Assembly (NCBI GenBank): GCA_000437395.1
Contig: FR898192.1
Span: 1-64,000 of the forward strand
Direction of reading: 5' to 3'
DNA from: Clostridium sp. CAG:288
Lineage (GTDB): Bacteria; Bacillota_I; Bacilli_A; RFN20; CAG-288
DNA length: 64,000 bases
Of the stretch, positions 8,432-21,429 are shown piece after piece (position 1 is the first letter of the stretch; each line of letters starts with the position of its first letter). The notes beneath the pieces are model-generated. The model had not been told where the DNA came from, ran no database searches, and saw nothing but the letters and a program-made list of their open reading frames with translations. The translations under genes were made by a program, and so were the position numbers.

Positions 8432-11400
8432 ATGGATAGATTAGTTGAAAGATTTTTGACAAAAATTGAAGTTAAAGATATGAAACCTTTTGAAAACTCT
8501 TTTTTTACAAAAATGGAAAATTTAAAAGAAATTAATAAAATCGTTGCTACTCTTTCTGTTGAAAAATATCTCCCAATAACTTCGTATATTGATTTTTTCA
8601 GAGGTACTGCTGAAATTGAAAAAAGAGGAATATTTATTAGTGATATAACTTTTAAATATAGAAGTGAAGATGACATTTTAGATCTTGTCGATGATTATTT
8701 AGATTATTATGAAGTGTTTGATATCGATGATGTAAAAGTAGATGAAAACAATTTATATTTGTGCTATCACGATTTAAGCTTTGATACATTACTTAAGGAC
8801 ACTGTTGCTAGATTAAAAAAGTTTTTAAAAGAGATTAATTCAAAATATATTCCATCGTTAGCTTATAACCCAGAATTTATATCTGAAGAAAAAGAAAAAA
8901 ATATCGATGATGATTTTGATGATTTTGATTTCTACGCTCAAAAAGAAGCTGATTATAGAAAAGAAGCAGAGTATTCTAAGAACTTACAAATTCAAGCTAA
9001 AAAAGAATGGGAACAAAAGCAAAAAGATATGCAAATGTTTTACCCTATGAAACTTGTAGATGTAAAAGAAGGAATGCGCGTCATAGTTGAAGGAAAGATT
9101 TTTAAAAGAGAAGATAAGCAAACAAAAAAAGATAAACTTTTAGCTACTTTCTGGTTTACTGATGGCTCTTCTTCAATTAACTTTAAAATGTTTGAAGGTA
9201 AGAGATGGGATTTAGAAACTATTAATTCTTTTACAGTAGGTAAAAATTGCAAAATTAAGGGCTTAGTTGAATTTGATTCATTCTCAAACCAAATAGAAAT
9301 TAATGTCAATAAAATTGAATTGTTACCTGATGATGAAGCTAGAACTGATGAAGCTACAGAAAAAAGAGTTGAACTACATCTTCATACAAAAATGTCAGCT
9401 ATGGATGCAGTTTCAACTATCACTGATTATATTGATGTAGCTAAAGCAATGGGTCATAAAGCTATAGCTATTACTGATCACGCTGTTGTTCAATCTTTCC
9501 CTGAAGCGCAAGATATGGGAAAGAGAAAAGATATAAAAATAATTTATGGGGCTGAATTATATATGGTTGAAACACAATTAGACAATGTGTTTAATCCATG
9601 TGAAACGCCTCTAAACGATGGTAAATATGTTGTTTTCGACTTAGAAACAACTGGTCTTTCTGCTCGTTACGATAGAATTATTGAGTTTGGTGCTGTAAAG
9701 GTTGAAAATGGAGTTGTCATAGATGAAGTTGACTTCTTTATCAATCCAGATATTGAACTTAAAGCTGTCACTACAAATTTAACTGGCATTACAAATGAAA
9801 TGGTCAGAGGTGGAAAGAGTATTTCTAAGGCTCTTGATGATATTGTTGAATTTATTGGTGATGCAATATTAGTATCACACAACGCTACATTCGACGTTGG
9901 TTTCTTAAATGAAGCTCTAAAAAATAATAATAGAAAACAACTCGATAATCCTGTTGTAGATACTCTTCCATTATCTAGATATATATTTAGTAAACAAAAA
10001 TCTCATACATTAGGCGCTGTTTGCCGCTCTTTTGACGTAAGTTATGATGAAAGTAGTGCTCACAGAGCTATTTATGATGCTCAAGTTTTATCTAATGTCT
10101 GGCAATGTATGATTTCAACTTTATCTAAAAATAATCCAAATATTAGACATTGTGATTTGGAGGGATTAACATGTCCAGATATTCCATTTATCACAAGACC
10201 TAATCACGTAACTGTCTATTGTAAAAATCAACAAGGATTAAAAGATTTATTCCAAATTATATCTGCTTCAAATATTGACTATTTAGGTGATGTTCCTAGA
10301 GTTCCAAGATTTTTATTAGAAAAATTTAGAGAAAATTTAATAATAGGTTCTGGATGTGTTAACGGTGAAGTTTTCCAAGCTAACTTAACAAGAAGTGAAG
10401 AAGTAGTTATGGAAAAAATGAAATTCTATGATTTTATAGAAGTTCAACCACCAGCAAGCTATTCATTCTTAGTCCCAGATGGTCAAGTATCATCAGAAGA
10501 AGATATTAAAAAAGTAATAAGAGACTTGATTGCTACTGCAAAGAAATTGGGTAAAATTGTCTGTGCTACAGGTGATGTTCACTATGCTAATCCATCCGAT
10601 AAAATATTTAGAGATGTATATATATTTGCTAAAGGACTTAAAGGAGCACGTCACCCATTAAACCCTTATCGTAGAGATAGAGGAGCTGAATACGAAAACC
10701 CAGATCAGCACTATAGATCAACAGTTGAAATGAAGGAGTGCTTTAGTTTTTTAAACGACTCTGAATTAGTTGATGAAATAGTTGTTAAAAATACTAATTT
10801 GATTGCAGATATGTGCGATGAAATTAAACCTATTAAGGATAAGCTTTATCCACCTAAAATTGATCACTGTGCTGAATTACTCGAAAAGATGGTTTTTGAT
10901 AAAGCTCACGACTGGTATGGAGATCCATTACCACAAGTTATATCTGATAGACTTGAAGCTGAATTAAAAGGTATTAGAGAAAATGACTACTATGTTATTT
11001 ATTATATTGCTAGCAAATTAGTTTCTATGGCTAACCAAGCTGGTTATATAGTTGGATCACGTGGATCTGTCGGATCTTCTTTTGTTGCTACTATGGCTTC
11101 AATTACAGAAGTTAACCCACTTCCACCTCACTATAGATGCCCAAAGTGCAAACATCTTGAATTTGTTGATCCAAATGAATGCCACTCTGGTTTTGATCTT
11201 CCTGAAAAGGATTGTCCTGAATGTGGACATAGAATGATTCACGATGGTCAAAATATTCCTTTTGCTACTTTCTTAGGATTTAAAGCTGATAAAGTTCCAG
11301 ATATCGATTTAAACTTTCCAAGTGACTATCAAGCTAAAGCACACGAACTAACTAAGGACTTGTTAGGAAAAGACAACGTCTTTAAAGCAGGTACAATTGA

Positions 11401-12781
11401 AACTGTTGCTGAAAAGACTGCTATTGGTTATGTAAAAGGATATTTTGAAGCAAAGCACATTGATCCTGATAGTATTAGAAAAGCTGAAATTGAACGTTTA
11501 GCAATTGGATGTCAAAACGTTAAAAGAACAACTGGTCAACACCCAGGTGGTATTATTGTTATTCCTAATAATATGTCTGTTTATGACTTTACTCCAATTC
11601 AATATCCAGCAAATGAAACTGAAGCAAGCTGGAAGACAACTCACTTTGATTTCCATGCCATTCACGATAACGTTTTAAAACTAGATTTACTTGGTCACGT
11701 CGATCCATATGCATTGCGTATGATGACAGATATTACAGGTATTGATGTTCATGATATACCTTTAAATGATCCACAAGTTTTGTCTTTATTCTCATCAAAT
11801 AAGGCTTTGAATCTTAAAGAAAATGTTTTAGGACAATCGACAGGTGCCTTAGGTTTACCAGAATTTGGCACTAACTTTGTTAGAAAAATTCTCGAAGAAA
11901 CAAGGCCAAAGACTTTTGCTGACTTGTTAATTATCTCAGGCTTATCACATGGTACTGATGTTTATAATGGCAACGCACAAGATTTAATTAATTCTGGCGT
12001 AGCCACTTTGAGAGACGTTATTGGTTGTCGTGATGATATTATGACAGGATTAGCAGATAGATATGGTATTAATCCTTCAGATTCATTTAAAATCATGGAA
12101 TTAGTCCGTAAAAATAACTTCACAAAGCCTAAATTTGCTGCTGATAGAGAAAAATATGAAGCAATTATGCGTGAGCATAATGTCCCTGAATATTACATTG
12201 AATCATGTTGTAAAATTAAATACTTGTTCCCTAAAGCTCACGCTGTAGCTTATTGTATGATGGGTGTTAGAGTTGGTTGGTTTAAAGTTTATAAACCATT
12301 GGCTTATTATGCTACATATTTCACAGCTAGATGTAATGCTTATGATTTAGATACCATGGTTAAAGGTAAAAAGGCTGTTGCAGCAAGATTAAAGAGTATT
12401 GCTGATAGACGTGCAGCTAGAATGAAAATTGAAAACAAGGAAAATGATATCGAAGCAACCTTAACTATTGCTATGGAAATGCTTGATAGAGGGTACAAAT
12501 TTTTACCAATCAGCATTACTAGATCGGATGCTATAAGATTTACAATAGATGAAGAACAACAAGCTTTAATTCCACCATTTTCTGCAATTGATGGCTTAGG
12601 TGAATCTGTTGCTACTTCAATTGTTGAGGCTAGAAAAGAACATCCATTTACTTCTGAAGAAGATTTATCAAAGCGAACAAGACTTAGTTCTCAAAAAATA
12701 AGTGAATTAAGAGAAATGAACGCTCTTGATGGTTTGCATGCTAGTGAACAAATGACATTAGATGATTTGTTTAATATGTAA
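8432..12781 (+). CDS. polC: DNA polymerase III alpha subunit, PolC type
   Basis: PolC is the replicative polymerase with built-in proofreading found in low-G+C Gram-positives. In order: an N-terminal domain and an OB fold (about residues 205-300), a PHP domain beginning with HLHTKMSAMDAVS (about 313), a DEDDh exonuclease starting VFDLETTGL (about 400) with SHNATFDVGFL and HRAIYDAQ, the second half of the PHP domain, then the polymerase with a four-cysteine zinc site (CPKC and CPEC, about 900-930) and catalytic acidic residues in PDIDLNF (about 957-962). The 1449 residues match PolC. I chose ATG 8432 over 8420 because GAGGTG sits just ahead of it. Confidence 0.97.
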   Translation: MDRLVERFLTKIEVKDMKPFENSFFTKMENLKEINKIVATLSVEKYLPITSYIDFFRGTAEIEKRGIFISDITFKYRSEDDILDLVDDYLDYYEVFDIDDVKVDENNLYLCYHDLSFDTLLKDTVARLKKFLKEINSKYIPSLAYNPEFISEEKEKNIDDDFDDFDFYAQKEADYRKEAEYSKNLQIQAKKEWEQKQKDMQMFYPMKLVDVKEGMRVIVEGKIFKREDKQTKKDKLLATFWFTDGSSSINFKMFEGKRWDLETINSFTVGKNCKIKGLVEFDSFSNQIEINVNKIELLPDDEARTDEATEKRVELHLHTKMSAMDAVSTITDYIDVAKAMGHKAIAITDHAVVQSFPEAQDMGKRKDIKIIYGAELYMVETQLDNVFNPCETPLNDGKYVVFDLETTGLSARYDRIIEFGAVKVENGVVIDEVDFFINPDIELKAVTTNLTGITNEMVRGGKSISKALDDIVEFIGDAILVSHNATFDVGFLNEALKNNNRKQLDNPVVDTLPLSRYIFSKQKSHTLGAVCRSFDVSYDESSAHRAIYDAQVLSNVWQCMISTLSKNNPNIRHCDLEGLTCPDIPFITRPNHVTVYCKNQQGLKDLFQIISASNIDYLGDVPRVPRFLLEKFRENLIIGSGCVNGEVFQANLTRSEEVVMEKMKFYDFIEVQPPASYSFLVPDGQVSSEEDIKKVIRDLIATAKKLGKIVCATGDVHYANPSDKIFRDVYIFAKGLKGARHPLNPYRRDRGAEYENPDQHYRSTVEMKECFSFLNDSELVDEIVVKNTNLIADMCDEIKPIKDKLYPPKIDHCAELLEKMVFDKAHDWYGDPLPQVISDRLEAELKGIRENDYYVIYYIASKLVSMANQAGYIVGSRGSVGSSFVATMASITEVNPLPPHYRCPKCKHLEFVDPNECHSGFDLPEKDCPECGHRMIHDGQNIPFATFLGFKADKVPDIDLNFPSDYQAKAHELTKDLLGKDNVFKAGTIETVAEKTAIGYVKGYFEAKHIDPDSIRKAEIERLAIGCQNVKRTTGQHPGGIIVIPNNMSVYDFTPIQYPANETEASWKTTHFDFHAIHDNVLKLDLLGHVDPYALRMMTDITGIDVHDIPLNDPQVLSLFSSNKALNLKENVLGQSTGALGLPEFGTNFVRKILEETRPKTFADLLIISGLSHGTDVYNGNAQDLINSGVATLRDVIGCRDDIMTGLADRYGINPSDSFKIMELVRKNNFTKPKFAADREKYEAIMREHNVPEYYIESCCKIKYLFPKAHAVAYCMMGVRVGWFKVYKPLAYYATYFTARCNAYDLDTMVKGKKAVAARLKSIADRRAARMKIENKENDIEATLTIAMEMLDRGYKFLPISITRSDAIRFTIDEEQQALIPPFSAIDGLGESVATSIVEARKEHPFTSEEDLSKRTRLSSQKISELREMNALDGLHASEQMTLDDLFNM

Positions 12782-12812
12782 AAATTGGTATAATAATTTA
12801 GGAAGGTGAACT

Positions 12813-13385
12813 ATGACACTAACAAAACTAGCTTTATATATTATTTTACCGATAGCGATAATTTTGTTCATAATACTTTTAATATATATTATTGGTAATG
12901 TATATAATGGATTTATAAAGAGAAGATCTAAAGTTTCTGCTTCCTGGCATGAATTAAAAAAAGCAATTATTCGTTGCTATCAAACATTGCCTGCTGTAAT
13001 TAGAAATGCTAATTTAACACCTGAAAGTAGAAAGCTACTTATAGATGTTTATAAGACTTATCAAAGTTTAAATATTGATAACGATATTTCTAAATTAGCT
13101 GAGAATGATCAAATATTTCATGATTTTATGAAAACTTTTGATCCTAATTCAATTTCTAAAGATTCTAAACTTGCTCAAGAAGCTGTTGAATTTATGATTT
13201 CTGAAAGAAGAAACTTAAACTTTTCTATTCCGTTATATAACTCTAATGTAAGCGATTATGAATACTTTAGAAGATTAAAAGTTAATAGAGTTTTTGCTAA
13301 AATGTTCCATTTTGATGCAAAACAATATTTTATGACTGAAGAAAAAATAAAAAGACTAAAAGAAAACAAAGAGCTTCCTAGATAA
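12813..13385 (+). CDS. LemA-family membrane-anchored protein
   Basis: One N-terminal membrane helix (about residues 5-28) is followed by a YNGFIKRRSKVSASWHELK segment that resembles the LemA helix motif (N-x-L-V-x-L-R-x-x-V-x-x-A-W). The C-terminal RNLNFSIPLYNSNVSDYEYF resembles the Y-N-x-x-V-x-x-Y-N region of LemA. The 190 residues are the usual length. The LemA function is not settled in general; the helical domain normally faces outward. AGGAAGGTG precedes the start, and an AT-rich TATAAT lies at about 12789. A terminator hairpin overlaps its stop codon. Confidence 0.6.
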   Translation: MTLTKLALYIILPIAIILFIILLIYIIGNVYNGFIKRRSKVSASWHELKKAIIRCYQTLPAVIRNANLTPESRKLLIDVYKTYQSLNIDNDISKLAENDQIFHDFMKTFDPNSISKDSKLAQEAVEFMISERRNLNFSIPLYNSNVSDYEYFRRLKVNRVFAKMFHFDAKQYFMTEEKIKRLKENKELPR

Positions 13386-13411
13386 TAGTTTTCTATTATC
13401 TAGTAGCTTTT
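13378..13411 (+). terminator. Terminator after the lemA-like gene
   Basis: CTAGATAATAG, TTTT loop, CTATTATCTAG is an eleven-pair inverted repeat overlapping the stop codon, followed by TAGCTTTT just ahead of tRNA-Pro. Confidence 0.65.
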
Positions 13412-13413
13412 AA

Positions 13414-13490
13414 CGGGACATAGCGTAGCTTGGTATCGCGCCTGGTTCGGGACCAGGAGGGCGAGGGTTCAAATCCCTCTGTTCCGACCA
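13414..13490 (+). tRNA. tRNA-Pro (CGG)
   Basis: Full cloverleaf: acceptor CGGGACA/UGUUCCG, D stem GCG/CGC, anticodon stem CCUGG/CCAGG with loop UUCGGGA, T stem GAGGG/CCCUC. The anticodon CGG reads CCG. CCA is encoded. Confidence 0.93.
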
Positions 13491-13503
13491 AATAGAATGA
13501 ATA

Positions 13504-13540
13504 GGTTTAATACGAATAAAGTATTAAGCCTTTTATTTTA
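13504..13540 (+). terminator. Terminator after tRNA-Pro
   Basis: GGTTTAATAC, seven-base loop, GTATTAAGCC (ten pairs with one G-T wobble) followed by TTTTATTTTA. Confidence 0.8.
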
Positions 13541-13586
13541 TAGTATTAATTCATATAAAAATTTATTTATAAATGCGTTTATTCTT

Positions 13587-13655
13587 TTGAAAAAAGTGCA
13601 CTTACGTGCTTGAAAAAAGTGCACTTATATGCTTGAAAAAAGTGCACCATCATAG
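13587..13655 (+). repeat. Three 23-bp tandem repeats with GTGCAC core
   Basis: Three head-to-tail units begin TTGAAAAAAGTGCAC (13587, 13610 and 13633). The first 15 bases are identical in all three; the 8-base tails differ slightly (TTACGTGC, TTATATGC, CATCATAG). The palindrome GTGCAC recurs exactly every 23 bp, about two helical turns, so it is presented on the same DNA face. The last unit ends 28 bases before the ATPase start codon. No -35 box is obvious, so the repeats may be protein-binding sites of the downstream gene. They are not a CRISPR array because there are no spacers. Confidence 0.85.
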
Positions 13656-13682
13656 TAGAATCATATTGAAAGGTGATTAACT

Positions 13683-14990
13683 ATGCCAATTAAACTTGAA
13701 AATTATAAAGAACGATTAATTGATAAAACTATTGAGTTATATTTAAAAACATTTAAAGCAATTCAAATTGTTGGTCCAAAATGGTGCGGCAAAACATGGA
13801 CTAGTATGCATCATGGTAATTCTATTGTTAGATTAACTGATATAGAGAAAAGAAAACTAGCTATACTTAATCCGAAGTTAATTTTAAATGAGAATATTCC
13901 AGAAGTTATTGATGAATGGCAACTAGTGCCAGAATTGTGGGATGCTATTAGAAATGAATGTGATCTGAGGGTCTCAAAAGGAAATTTTATTTTAACAGGC
14001 TCAACCGCTTTACTAGATAAGGAAGAGAAATCTAAGATTAAGCATACTGGTACTGGTAGAATTATTAAAATAAATATGTTTCCTATGACAACATTAGAAT
14101 TAGGTAAATCTCTTGATTATATTTCTTTAATGGATATGTATGAAGGAAAGGAAATTAATAAATTAGTTGATCCTTTTGATATATATGAAATTACTAGACT
14201 TATTATAAATGGTGGATGGCCTGAAAATTTAGGCCTTTCGAATTTAGAAAGTGATGGTTTACTAGCACGTGAATATATAAAGTCAGTTGTAGAAAATGAC
14301 GTTAATGAAAATTACAATGATGATAAATTCTTGTTTGACTCACAAAAAATGATGATGATTCTTAAGTCATTAGCAAGAAATGAGTCCAGTTATGCAGCAG
14401 AAGCAACTATTTTGAGAGATTGCTTTAATTTTAGTAATGGCGAAGAACAAACATTAAATAAAAGAACATTATCTAGATATTTAGACATTCTAGAAAAGTT
14501 ATACATTATAAATAATCAAGAAGCTTATTCAACTAATTATAGAACTAGTTCAAGGGTTGGCAAAAAGGCAAAGAGAAGATTTGTCGATCCGTCTCTTGCG
14601 GCTGCTCTTTTAGGCTTAACATCTGAAAAACTAATTAATGATTTAAATACATTTGGATTATTGTTTGAGTCTTTAGTAGTTAGAGATTTAAATGTGTATA
14701 TGGAATATTATAGAGGTCACGTTTATGCTTTTAGAGATAATTTAAGTAATGATGAGGTTGATGCTATAGTTGAATTTAGTGATGGTGAATATGGTGCAAT
14801 TGAAATTAAACTAGGAGATAATCAAGTAGATGAAGCAATAAAATCATTAACTAAATTTAATGATAATGTCGCTAAAAAGCCTAAATTTCTATGTGTGATT
14901 GTAGGTATAGGATTTGGACTTACAAGAGATCCTAAATCTGGAGTATATGTTGTTCCATATAATACATTAGGAATGCATTTTAATGTCTAA
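13683..14990 (+). CDS. AAA-family ATPase with DUF4143 C-terminal domain
   Basis: The N-terminal ATPase domain has a P-loop variant (IVGPKWCGKTWTS, about residues 30-42), a Walker B-like region PEVIDEWQLVPELWDAIR, and the sensor FILTGSTALL. The C-terminal part (about 195-435) resembles DUF4143, with a restriction-endonuclease-like core ending in EVDAIVEFSDGEYGAIEIKLG, where the Asp and E-x-K are kept. Proteins of this kind are widespread accessory ATPases of unsettled role. Its 435 residues are full length. AAAGGTGA lies seven bases ahead of ATG 13683. It sits behind tRNA-Pro and a tandem repeat, which fits a recently acquired module. Confidence 0.8.
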   Translation: MPIKLENYKERLIDKTIELYLKTFKAIQIVGPKWCGKTWTSMHHGNSIVRLTDIEKRKLAILNPKLILNENIPEVIDEWQLVPELWDAIRNECDLRVSKGNFILTGSTALLDKEEKSKIKHTGTGRIIKINMFPMTTLELGKSLDYISLMDMYEGKEINKLVDPFDIYEITRLIINGGWPENLGLSNLESDGLLAREYIKSVVENDVNENYNDDKFLFDSQKMMMILKSLARNESSYAAEATILRDCFNFSNGEEQTLNKRTLSRYLDILEKLYIINNQEAYSTNYRTSSRVGKKAKRRFVDPSLAAALLGLTSEKLINDLNTFGLLFESLVVRDLNVYMEYYRGHVYAFRDNLSNDEVDAIVEFSDGEYGAIEIKLGDNQVDEAIKSLTKFNDNVAKKPKFLCVIVGIGFGLTRDPKSGVYVVPYNTLGMHFNV

Positions 14991-15123
14991 ACTAATTCAT
15001 TTTAAATATGACAAATACGTTGAAGTTGAAGGAGATAAGATTTCTTTAACTAAAACAACTCCACCAGAAGCACTATCAAGAAAATAACTTGAAGATAAAA
15101 TAAAAGACTTATTCAAAGGATAA
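14983..15123 (+). pseudogene. Short ORF broken by a stop codon
   Basis: An ATG at 14983, overlapping the end of the ATPase gene by eight bases, opens a 34-codon frame (MSKLIHFKYDKYVEVEG...). It hits TAA at 15085-15087, but the same frame then reads LEDKIKDLFKG before a second stop at 15121-15123. The composition is coding-like on both sides of the first stop, so I read this as a roughly 46-residue gene with a nonsense mutation, or a fragment of something larger. No family recognised. Confidence 0.4.
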
Positions 15124-15394
15124 TATTGATAAGCATAGTGTAAAGGATTGAAATGGCAATCTAGTACCACAACAAAATGGTCCGAAACTAGTTCAAGGGT
15201 ACGAACTTTTATGAAGTGGTACGAAATTGTATCAAATGTTGTGTTTCTAGACATTATTGTAAATTAAGTCTGATACATGTTATCAGACTTTTTATTTATC
15301 AAAAAATAAAAATGTGTCATTCTTGATTATTTTAAATTTATTTATCAGTATACTCTTGAGTATTATACTTAAGAGTATACAATTGTTAATACTA
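15124..15394. other. Gene-free stretch with degenerate GGTACGAA repeats and a terminator
   Basis: No convincing gene. Three related words, GGTCCGAAAC, GGTACGAACT and GGTACGAAAT, occur between 15179 and 15230 at roughly 25-35-bp spacing. AAGTCTGATA-CATGT-TATCAGACTT followed by TTTATTT (15266-15297) is a good intrinsic terminator for plus-strand transcription. The rest is AT-rich and featureless. Confidence 0.5.
15266..15297 (+). terminator. Terminator of the ATPase module
   Basis: Perfect ten-pair stem AAGTCTGATA/TATCAGACTT with a five-base loop and a T-rich tail. It closes the plus-strand unit that begins with the ATPase. Confidence 0.8.
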
Positions 15395-16022
15395 TTATTT
15401 ATTTTCATCATCTTTATTTTTTGTAATCAATTTATCTATTGGGCAAAAAACAATATAAAATACTGGGATAGTTAAAAATAATATCCATAATGGATGCCAC
15501 AAATTGTAATACATTGAAAATCCACAATATGCCGCTGCTATAGCCATTGGATAGCAAAAAGCAGTTATTTTACGCTTATAAATCATAATACATATAGATG
15601 GTATAACTGGTATCAATAAAAATAAAAACCAAAAATATTTCCAACCATTATTATCTTTAAGCATGATGCCTAGTTTAACATAAACAGCAGTTGCTATTAT
15701 TGTATAAGCTTCTGCTAAACTATCTTTAATTGCTTCGTACTTTTTGTTTTTATTATTTTCTAATTTTAATTCATCAATATGCTCATTATTTGAATCCTTA
15801 TTTTCATTTATTAGATCTATGGCATCATCGCCATTTAATAAGTTGTCTAGAGTCATATTATAGATTTTGGCTAATTAAATTATCTGTATCTGGAGATGAT
15901 TAGCTACGTTCCCATTTTGATATAGCTTGTCTGGATACACCTAGTTTTGCTGCTAATTCTTCTTGGGATAAATTATGTTTTTTTCTAAGTTCACATAGTC
16001 TATTTGCAGTTTTAATGTTCAT
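15395..16022 (-). pseudogene. Broken XRE-family regulator with a membrane-helix C-terminus
   Basis: On the minus strand an ATG at 16022 (GAGGTAA upstream) starts a typical helix-turn-helix: MNIKTANRLCELRKKHNLSQ and on through ASRQ-like SRQAISKWER. The next expected residue is replaced by a stop (15900-15902); the frame then continues SSPDTDNLI, and a frameshift follows because LAKIYNMTLDNLLNGDD is read in the next frame. The rest (153 codons, from 15856) holds about four hydrophobic helices. Intact relatives are membrane-tethered XRE regulators. So there is one nonsense change plus one frameshift of net about five bases. The membrane part alone could still be translated, but a regulator is no longer made. 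Confidence 0.8.
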
Positions 16023-16045
16023 AAGTATTACCTCTTTATGCAATA

Positions 16046-16111
16046 ATTATACAAAATATGCTAGTTGCTAACTACCAATTCTAGTTTGAGATATTCGCAA
16101 CCATTGGTTGC
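16046..16111 (-). promoter_or_regulatory. Promoter and palindromic operators of the broken XRE gene
   Basis: On the minus strand TAGTTA (16069-16074), a 17-base spacer and TATAAT (16046-16051) form a promoter for the XRE gene. The -35 box lies inside the palindrome TAGTT-GCT-AACTA (16062-16074), and a second perfect palindrome GCAACCA-T-TGGTTGC lies at 16097-16111. Both share the core GTTGC/GCAAC. Such sites are typical of autoregulated XRE genes; that binding took place is inference. Confidence 0.55.
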
Positions 16112-16268
16112 TAAATAAGTTTATCATGTATTTTTAATTTCAAATTAATAATTATAAACTAAAAATCATATAACGTTATTTGATTTATAAATTAGAAAAA
16201 TATTATTTTAATAAAAGTATTGAATAGTAAATTATAGAGTAATATTTTATTAATCGAGGATAAACATA

Positions 16269-16620
16269 TGAAAAAATTGCTTTGTTACCATGCCTTTTAT
16301 TATTGTGCAGTTGTGAGGTTAGCAACTATCTTGTAAGAAATTGTGTCGATAGTCAATCTAGCACTTCTTTTTCTTCAAAGTATGAATATTTTAAAGGCAC
16401 TAGAAATTATCAAATAAAAATAAAAGAAAGTAAGTCTATTGAAGTTAATATAGTTTCAAAAGAAGGAACTTTAAGTATTGAAGTATATGATAAAAATACA
16501 TCATATTATGAAGGAAATATTGATAAAGACTTCGACTTTACTATTAACCTAGAAAAAGGCAATTATAATGTAAGCATAAAAACAGATAAACATTCAGGAA
16601 GTTATAAATTTTCTTGGTAA
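16269..16620 (+). pseudogene. Small lipoprotein gene with a one-base frameshift in its signal peptide
   Basis: ATG at 16269 has a GAGGATAA site upstream and is followed by six A residues. In this frame translation ends after 22 codons. If the A run were seven bases long, the gene would read MKKIALLPCLLLLCSC, a good lipoprotein signal with lipobox ending at Cys, and then continue in the long open frame to 16620. The mature part (about 100 residues) is polar, with KIKESKSIEVNIVSKEG and beta-rich repeats, and looks like a small surface domain. As written it is frameshifted. A TTG start at 16282 would lack the basic N-terminus. Confidence 0.65.
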
Positions 16621-16660
16621 ATTAAATTTTTATAGGCAATTACTTCTAATTTAAATTATT

Positions 16661-16682
16661 AATAATATTTTAAAATATTATT
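16661..16682. terminator. Perfect AT palindrome between genes
   Basis: AATAATATTTTAAAATATTATT is a perfect 22-base palindrome. It may be a weak terminator of the lipoprotein gene or part of the pcrA promoter region; a TATACT -10-like element follows near 16723. Confidence 0.35.
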
Positions 16683-16756
16683 AAGCTCATCATTTATTTA
16701 TGTAAATATTAAGCTATAAATGATATACTTTTATAGTAGAAAATAAGGATAAAAAA

Positions 16757-21116
<4,360 letters not shown>

Positions 21117-21132
21117 AAAATAGGAGGTAAAT

Positions 21133-21429
21133 ATGACAAAGATTACAAAATCTGTTATCGAAGAGTGCGCAAGTAACCTTTTATTCGATTTAGGAGAAAA
21201 TCAAGCAGAGTTAATTGAAGAAGAATTTTCTTCCATCTTAGCTCAAATGGATTTTTTAGGACAAATTAAAGGTATTGATGATGTTGAACCTATGACTTTT
21301 CCAATTAAATCACATCAAGTTATAATGCGTGAAGATGAGCCAAGCACTCCTCTTCCAGCTGAAGAAGCATTAAAAAATACAAACAATAGACTTGGAAACC
21401 AAGTTAAAATTCCAAAGGTGGTGGGCTAA
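21133..21429 (+). CDS. gatC: Asp/Glu-tRNA amidotransferase subunit C
   Basis: The small GatC subunit wraps around GatA and stabilises the GatCAB complex. The 98 residues fit the family, with the conserved DFLGQIKGIDDVEPMTFP segment and the RxDEP-like REDEPSTPLPAEEAL. TAGGAGG precedes the start. Its TAA stop overlaps the gatA start by one base. Confidence 0.93.
   Translation: MTKITKSVIEECASNLLFDLGENQAELIEEEFSSILAQMDFLGQIKGIDDVEPMTFPIKSHQVIMREDEPSTPLPAEEALKNTNNRLGNQVKIPKVVG

Noticed and set aside
13587..13655. CRISPR-like array
   Set aside because: Units are directly abutting with no spacers and only three copies; no cas genes nearby.
16319..16329. Operator-like TTAGCAACTAT inside the lipoprotein gene
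   Set aside because: It matches the XRE operator core only in part and lies within coding sequence; probably chance.
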